A stretch of 64,000 nt of DNA, taken from contig JAGFNK010000002.1 in assembly GCA_025769875.1 (NCBI GenBank), positions 124,001 to 188,000 of the forward strand, written 5' to 3'. Position 1 is the first letter of the stretch. Every line of letters starts with the position of its first letter. The position numbers and the translations under genes were made by a program. The stretch is from Russula earlei (Eukaryota > Basidiomycota > Agaricomycetes > Russulales > Russulaceae). Positions 58,648-64,000 of the stretch are shown here, piece after piece. Below the pieces are notes generated by a model. It was not told the origin of the DNA. It made no database searches and saw nothing but the letters and a program-made list of their open reading frames with translations.

Positions 58648-60811
58648 TCACGAACATAATTCCCACCTGCCTCCGCCATCCTCGCTGACGCTCCAAGCAC
58701 GGCCGTTATCCCTCAGCCATTCCAGTGCTTCCTGCACGGCCCATCCGTTGATTCGCTTCCACCTGTCGTCTCTGCGCTTTATATGAACCATAATATCTTC
58801 CTTCGTGGGGCCCGGGAGAGGCAGGAGCCGTCTTCGTGAGATCGCAGGTCCTAAATATGTATTCTCGGTCCCTCCCGTTCGCGCCGTCCGCGGTGCCGTG
58901 AGCGAGCGTATCGCGTCTTCGACCTGCGCCGCAAGATACGCGGTAGAAAGAGGAGCGTATGCTTCCTCGTCCGATGGAGGATCGGAAAGGTCCTCGATAT
59001 AATCCGCGGTCGGCTGTGTGCCCCTTGTCGAAGCGAAGCGTGCTGACACCGCGTTCGAGCGACCGTCATTGTTCAACTGACTCGAGCGATACAGCGCACT
59101 CGAGTCGAGCGCCTCATGAGGCTCGAGGACGGAAAGTGCGGGGCCATCCCATAGGATGATGCTGCCGTCTTGATAAAGCTTGCGGATGGCCCAGGAAAAC
59201 AAACGCTCGACCTTTGGAGCGGACGCCCCTGCACTCGACGGCAGCGTTCTGTGTTTTCCCGCAGAGCTCGAAACGCTCGCCGCTGCTCCCGGCTGAGATT
59301 GCCCCGCCTCTTCGCGACGGCGCGCTTCGGCTTGCACAACTCGGCTCGCCAAGGTCGCGAGCTCCGGGACGCGTAGTAAAAACGAGAGAGTGCACCCGAT
59401 CACGGCCTCCTTTTCGTCACGGCGTTCCCTGCCAGGGAGATGTAATGTAGGGCAGGCACGGGCACGGGGTGTAGTGAGGTTGCTAGCACGACACGGCAGT
59501 CGCGGTGTACGTTCATCGTCTGAAGTTCGCCTTTTCTTTGTCGGTGTCGCGGGCGCCTTATCTATGGCCGTAGCAATAGAATCCGGATCAGAGGTCAAGT
59601 CGTCTTCGCACGGCTTGGGTCCAACATTTAAGTAGCGTAGGTTGTCCATGAAATGCTTTACATATATTCTGAATGTATTTCCCGTGACGTCACGGCTGTG
59701 GAGGCGAGATGGATGGCGGAGTCGCTGTGGAAGCTGGCAAGAAAGTCAAGAAATCACGTCTAGAAAGTTAAGCTCAAACGCACAGAAGGGTCCTCAGACG
59801 ACCTCACGGGGCTCGAGGTGGAGGATGACGATGCGGTGGAAGGCGTGTTGGGAGTAAAAGTGGTTGCTTTTGCAGACTTGGGAGTAGATAGGAGGTCTGG
59901 TGCGCTGATACCTGTGGTGCTGGGTGAAGAAGGAATGACAAATCGCTCGGGTAGGAAGTAGTGATTCTTATGCAGAGAGATAACTCGTCTCCAATGTTCA
60001 AGCTCCTCACGCATGCCCTTACATCGTTCTACATCGTAATCAGCAGATTCTCTCGTCCGAGAGTCACAGTGAGACACAGACCGATAGACTCGCCATAGAT
60101 ATCTCGGGAATTCTGCTTCACGCGGACTCTACCCTGGACGTTGACTACGGAACCCACTGGGATGAGTCGAGAAGTGGGTGACGGCAGGTTAGTGAATTTC
60201 TCTGTCGACACTCGACCAACGGCGGTGACGACCTGCTTTTCACTCGCTTTGCTTTCTGGCTTATTCTCGTCGAGGCGAAATGCGCACTCAATGGTGCCGG
60301 TTCCGTCATCCACTATACAATGAGTGTTGGTTGACGTGGTACCGCGGGCGAGGTTGATATGACTGACGTGTGTAAACGATACGACGTTCGTACGCCGCAG
60401 TTCCAACCACGATGGCAACCAAGGAAACGGATCTGCAGGGTATGCGACCGAGAAGGCAATAGGGAAAACCTGTCGCGAGCGGAATTGGGATAAGTTGAAA
60501 ACAGCCAAGGGGCCAAGCGCGTTCCCACCACCGTGTTCACTTTCTGACAACGATAGCACGTCCTTGATAAAGCAAAATGCGATAGCGTCTTTGCTCATAA
60601 GCCAACTGATGAGTTGTTCCCTAGTGTACTCTCCGTGCGTGTTGTTGGATTGTCGTTCGTCGTTGGCACGCGCGGTGGCAGTCGGACATGCCCTTGACCG
60701 CGTCGCATTTGCAAAAGAGGTGCGCGTGTTGGGATGAGAATTGTTCAAAGAGATATGGTTGAATGCCTTTCGCCCTTGTCGCAGGGTCGTTTCAGTTCTG
60801 GCTGGAGTCAT
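58648..60811 (-). CDS. STN1: Telomere-capping protein Stn1 (CST complex)
   Basis: Stn1 binds telomeric single strands with Ten1 and regulates pol-alpha fill-in. The N-terminal exon includes MSKDAIAFCFIKDVLSLSES (alternative start 60598). An intron (GTGGTGGG...GCGACAG) leads to FPYCLLGRIPCRSVSLVAIV and VGTAAYERRIVYT, and another to LDDGTGTIECAFRLDENKP: together the OB fold. Then come EKFTNLPSP and VGSVVNVQGRVRVKQNSRDI, HWRRVISLHKNHYFLPERFV, and, after an intron, the conserved RLRHPSRLHSRDVTGNTFRI and YVKHFMDNL. The C-terminal winged helices read SFLLRVPELATLASRVVQAE, KVERLFSWAIRKLYQDGSII and KEDIMVHIKRRDDRWKRING, ending GGGRWELCS. The long uninterrupted frame at the 5' end reads through two introns and is not the true protein. 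Confidence 0.88.
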
Positions 60812-60892
60812 GTTGTTGAAAGGGAGGTTAAGCTAACGAACCACATGTGTGTAACTGAACATAACGGGGAAGCGAACATCACGTAAACGAGA

Positions 60893-61812
60893 TCATTGCT
60901 CAGGCTCCTTTTTCCTCTTTTCCTCGACCATCTCAACATTATCCACCAGTACACCCTTGAGCACATCGAGGCCTTTCTTCCCTTTCCCGCCGTCTCTGCC
61001 GCCTTCATTTGCTTCCGCAATCATATCGTAGATCTCCTGAGAGACGTCCCCTTGCACGACGATTTCGTCTATGCCGGCTGCGTTTTTCGTGACCGACCCG
61101 CCTGTCGCGAATTTCTGAGCGAAAAGCTTGGCAGCCTTCTTCAGATCGACACCTGTTGTTAGATTAGATTAAGTGGTACGGAGATAAGCCGCCTTGCCGA
61201 AAGCCTCGAGACCGCGAACAGAGGTCACGAATTTACGCTTGTTACGCTCTATCCGTTTGATGACAACCTAAAAAAAGAGGGAGGAAAGCGTGTAGGAGAC
61301 AGAAGGGGGACGGGACACACTTGCGACGCCTTCCAGATGATGAGCTAATTGGGGCTCAAGAGAGAGAAAGAGCGAAACTGCGCACCAATTTCTTTTTCAA
61401 CGCTGCGTCAGCCTTGGCCTCTGCCTTTGCTTCCTTCTTGGCCGTCTCCTCCTCCAGTTTGCTCTGAGCTTCTTGACTTATTGTCCCGAGCTTGGCCTTG
61501 AGGGCCTCTTAAAAAGGCATATGAGCGTGAAACCGAGTATGCTCAGAAAGAATGTCTTCGCACCATCAGAGTAATACTTGTCATATAAATCCGGGCTTTC
61601 TGACTGTAGCCATTCCTTACATTTCGAAAGGCTGTTGCCGAACTCGCAGAATTCTGGAGGATACGTGCATACTGCGTCGCAAGGTCAACGGGTATGGTCG
61701 TCTGGCGTGAGGGTTTGATCTAACCGCTGCAGTAGAACATCTGTACGGGAGGCGTCGCCCGCTTCTCCGGCTGCGTGGAGCTGGCATCCGCTGTCGTGGC
61801 TGCAGTCGCCAT
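60893..61812 (-). CDS. TMA22: Translation factor Tma22 / DENR (SUI1 domain)
   Basis: With Tma20/MCT-1 it recycles post-termination 40S subunits. It starts MATAATTADASSTQPEKRAT, then the zinc-binding N-terminal part FYCS (intron) VCTYPPEFCEFGNSLSKCKE, WLQSESPDLYDKYYSD. A Lys/Glu-rich helix follows over small exons near 61390-61510. The SUI1 domain reads VVIKRIERNKRKFVTSVRGL, EAFGVDLKKAAKLFAQKFAT, GGSVTKNAAGIDEIVVQGDV, SQEIYDMIAEA, with a basic tail ending EEKRKKEPEQ (stop 60895-60893). The intron at 61197-61153 begins GCAAGG, a GC-AG intron; no GT donor gives the family sequence. Only 81 bp separate its stop from the STN1 start on the same strand. Confidence 0.92.
61153..61197 (-). other. TMA22: GC-AG intron in TMA22
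   Basis: Read on the minus strand the intron starts GCAAGGCGG and ends CTAATCTAACAACAG, 45 nt with a CTAAC branch site. Removing it joins EAFG to VDLKKAAK, as in the family. GC donors are a known minor class. Confidence 0.7.
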
Positions 61813-62089
61813 GATTGCAAAGTCAGGTCAGATTACAATGTACACCACGTCTTGGACAGTCGTGGTCGTGCTTAACCCTTATCATGTACGCCGCGTGTCT
61901 GCGATCAATTCGCTCCATCGGCCCGCCGCTCAACCGGTCTCTCGAGGGTCGAGATAAAACTTGACGAATTGTATACGTTCGGTGATACTAAGACGTACAA
62001 AATACAACGAGTTGACGACTTCACGGGGTGACGAACCATATTTCACTTTACACAACGCACGCTGATCCTAACACTGCAACCCCCACCGC
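61813..62089. other. Promoter region of TMA22
   Basis: Under 280 bp between the TMA22 start and the stop of the next minus-strand gene. No element recognised. Confidence 0.3.
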
Positions 62090-62566
62090 TCACTGCTTGC
62101 CTTCAGGCCTCCTTCCTGCAACACCAGACCCTTCTGGGCCCTCGCCAGGTTGGTTGGTTCCCCCGCCTTTCTCCGAAACCCACTGGTTCTTCCCAACATA
62201 CCGCGACTTTTTTCCTGCTGCGCCCCCACCAGAGGGCGGATCACAAAACGTTTGTTTGTCCACCATCCTGTACTCCTCTGACCCGACGCCCGCTTGACTA
62301 TACGCCCCGGACGGCGGCTTGTGAGGCCGTTGCACTTTGTCCGAGGAGTCGTCTACCTGGTAGGTAGAAGAGTCGGCCGGGGGGGAGCTGTCCACTTCCT
62401 TGAAGTAGGATTCAGTGGAATGGTCCGAGACCCCGGAACTCGTCGGCGGAGAAGGGGACTTGTACATGGGATAAGTGGTGGCGAAATGACGAGTGGAGAT
62501 GAAAGAGGGCTTTGGATGGCGTGCACAGCGGACTACGCGAACGAATGGTCGTGCAAAAGGGGTCAT
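62090..62566 (-). CDS. Small protein of unknown function, probably mitochondrial
   Basis: A single-exon frame of 158 residues if the second Met (62566) is used; the first Met (62614) would add 16 residues with no visible role. The start MTPFARPFVRVVRCARHPKP and FISTRHFATTYPMYKS look like a mitochondrial presequence: Arg-rich, no acids, with an RHFATT cleavage-like site. The rest is polar, Ser/Pro/Gly-rich: SSTYQVDDSSDKVQRPHKPP, SGAYSQAGVGSEEYRMVDKQ, ending in a Gly-rich tail (GGGTNQPGEGPEGSGVAGRR). I recognise no domain. Confidence 0.6.
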   Translation of the reverse strand: MTPFARPFVRVVRCARHPKPSFISTRHFATTYPMYKSPSPPTSSGVSDHSTESYFKEVDSSPPADSSTYQVDDSSDKVQRPHKPPSGAYSQAGVGSEEYRMVDKQTFCDPPSGGGAAGKKSRYVGKNQWVSEKGGGTNQPGEGPEGSGVAGRRPEGKQ

Positions 62567-63711
62567 TCTGTAGATTTGGTGCCACTGGTCGCACTTTGGC
62601 AGATAGATGTGCACGCGTGCACGGGTCGCCGTTGGTTGCGCTTAAAAGGGCATGACGTCACGGATTTTGTAAGCTGTGCTTTCCGTGTTTGCTTCGACAT
62701 TGCTACCTACTTGCTAACGTCACAGACCCCGGTACAAACGAGTACAGCATGAGTTTTACTCATTGTGGTGACTGCCACTCTGATCCATTCACTTATGATG
62801 GAGAGGAGCACTGATGGATAGTCTTACTCAACACTCTCTTGACACTGGTGACAGCAATGATGTAAAATGTGCCTTTGTGGATAGTAAACAATATCATAGC
62901 ACATACAAGCTCAAGGTGAGTCACAATTGAGAGTAAGCACATTTTGCATACTAATTGTCTTACCAAGAATACAGTCTTTAGCAGTCAAATGGCTGAGCAC
63001 ACAACAAAACATACTGTACTTACTTGAGTTGATTATGAAGTTTTGTAAGCACACACACACTAGGTAATGGAAAGTCTACCTAGGTATGAGATATTTTAGT
63101 GAGGATGTGATGGATATATGTACCTCAGTGTCTTGCATGAGGGGCATGAACACTGAGGTCCTACCTTTAGATGTGTCCTACCAATGCAGATATGCTTGAG
63201 ACAATCAAGCAATACTTATTAGATCTTAGGCATTACTACAATGTCTGCTAGTGTGACATCATACTACAATGCCTGACATCATGCTAACCTTACTTCATAC
63301 ATTCCATACTGTCATATATAAGATATGTTAGAACACATGTACAACCCTATCTCAAATATATCCCTTTATCTCCCATCTCATCAACTTCTGAGCTCCAATA
63401 ATACTTTGTGGAGGGGAAGGAGTATTAAATCCTTCAAGAGCATGTCAGGAGATGAGAGGGGCTCTGCAGGTGGGGTAGGGGTTTGACCTTAATAGGAACA
63501 TGCATTTGGATATCATTGGGTCAGGTTGAAGCATCATACTTGTACTCGGGTGCTCGGCGTGTTGTTTCCCGGGCCATACAGTCACCTACAGCGGGCGGGG
63601 TGACGGGCAGAGATAAATTAGATTATTGGTGTACTACTCACATCAGTGAATGTGCGGTAAGCAGGTACGGATTTCATGAATTTCATAAACCGGACGGCTT
63701 TCAAGTTGAGA
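62567..63711. repeat. AT-rich, repeat-like island without genes
   Basis: From about 62760 to 63460 the base composition is clearly more AT-rich than elsewhere in the window, and open frames nearly vanish. It contains a TATATAAG (63316-63323), a roughly 28-bp imperfect direct repeat (ACTACAATG...TGACATCAT at about 63235-63262 and 63263-63282), and a purine-rich GGAGGGGAAGGAG near 63413. This looks like a decayed transposable element, perhaps an LTR, inserted upstream of the last gene, but no terminal repeats are provable. Confidence 0.45.
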
Positions 63712-64000
63712 ATGAGCCTCAAAAGGTACTTTACTCAAGCAACCTCTTCTGCCAACCAAGGGTCGCAGAAGAGGGTCAAGCAGTCCCAAGTACTAGGTAC
63801 GCACGCTCTTGCCAGTGTGCTGTGCTTTTTCATGTTCTCGTCTACATGCTCGCAGACCTTCCTCCCCTTGACACCGAACTCCTTCCCCTTCTGGATCTTT
63901 CGTCACCCTCGCTTTCCTCCCATGCTTCCATCGCAGAGCGCTTCGATAGCATATCCGAGCATCTGTTTCAACGTTGCTACTTGGTCTGTTGCTCTACCAA
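63712..64000 (+). CDS. 5' part of an unknown gene, cut by window end
   Basis: Exon 1 (63712-63796) reads MSLKRYFTQATSSANQGSQK, then RVKQSQVL. An intron with GTACGC donor at 63797 and CGCAG acceptor ending at 63855 joins in frame to DLPPLDTELLPLLDLSSPSL, SSHASIAERFDSISEHLFQR, CYLVCCS, still open at the window end. The KRYF start followed by a basic stretch resembles PIP-box leaders of nuclear DNA-repair proteins, but this is only a hint. I cannot name the family from this part. Confidence 0.55.
   Translation, partial: MSLKRYFTQATSSANQGSQKRVKQSQVLGTHALASVLCFFMFSSTCSQTFLPLTPNSFPFWIFRHPRFPPMLPSQSASIAYPSICFNVATWSVALP

Noticed and set aside
60029..60811. Single 260-codon exon for STN1
   Set aside because: The open frame reads through two introns. 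The OB fold appears only when GTGGTGGG...GCGACAG and GTCAGTC...TATAG are removed.

Overview
This window is nuclear DNA from a filamentous basidiomycete fungus. The genes are dense, lie on both strands, and are cut by many short introns of about 43 to 100 nt with GT...AG ends and CTRAC-like branch sites. The gene set is fungal housekeeping: an exomer subunit, Mediator CDK8, an auxilin, a formin with an FH1/FH2 core, and so on. No operons, prokaryotic signals, rRNA, tRNA or CRISPR arrays were seen. Because of the introns, most genes show only as broken open frames. Products were recognised by joining exons by eye, and the joins I worked out are stated in each entry.

Layout. 1-3006 is gene-poor, with a foldback repeat. 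3007-10001 holds ribosomal protein RPS12 (-), the SKI8 WD40 protein (+), VPS41 (-) and an Aim19-like mitochondrial protein (+). 10135-17782 is all minus strand: a GH3 beta-glucosidase with a PA14 insert, the exomer subunit CHS5 and the Mediator kinase SSN3/CDK8. 17908-21551 (+) holds a class I histone deacetylase followed 144 bp later by an SRA-YDG protein whose domain is spread over 11 small exons. 22186-31240 holds nucleoporin NUP42/Amo1 (-), then on the plus strand MLH3, RTC3, a nucleoside hydrolase and a stand-alone DUF2156 protein. 31592-38577 holds the auxilin SWA2 (-), the p97 cofactor SHP1 (+) and mitochondrial methionyl-tRNA synthetase MSM1 (+). A partial second copy of the MSM1 first exon lies on the other side of SHP1. 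39350-49357 (+) holds a tandem dual-specificity phosphatase, an organellar-type methionine aminopeptidase, a cytochrome P450 and MCM6. 49531-55662 (+) is a formin. 56002-57390 is a broken Ty3/gypsy-type gag remnant. 58648-62566 (-) holds the telomere protein STN1, the translation factor TMA22/DENR and a small unknown protein. 62567-63711 is mostly an AT-rich repeat-like island. At 63712 a new gene starts and runs off the end.

How the genes relate. There is no obvious pathway cluster. Themes include chromatin and DNA upkeep (HDAC, SRA-YDG, MLH3, MCM6, STN1), membrane and wall traffic (VPS41, CHS5, SWA2, formin) and mitochondria (MSM1, the methionine aminopeptidase, the Aim19-like protein). Three head-to-head pairs (VPS41/AIM19, SSN3/RPD3, NUP42/MLH3) have start codons only about 90 to 125 bp apart and probably share promoters. 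The most notable observations are the reconstructed SRA-YDG gene beside a histone deacetylase, a 4-nt micro-exon in RTC3, the frame-preserving duplicate of the MSM1 presequence exon, an apparent +1 shift inside a conserved MLH3 motif, and a tandem phosphatase whose second active site is lost.
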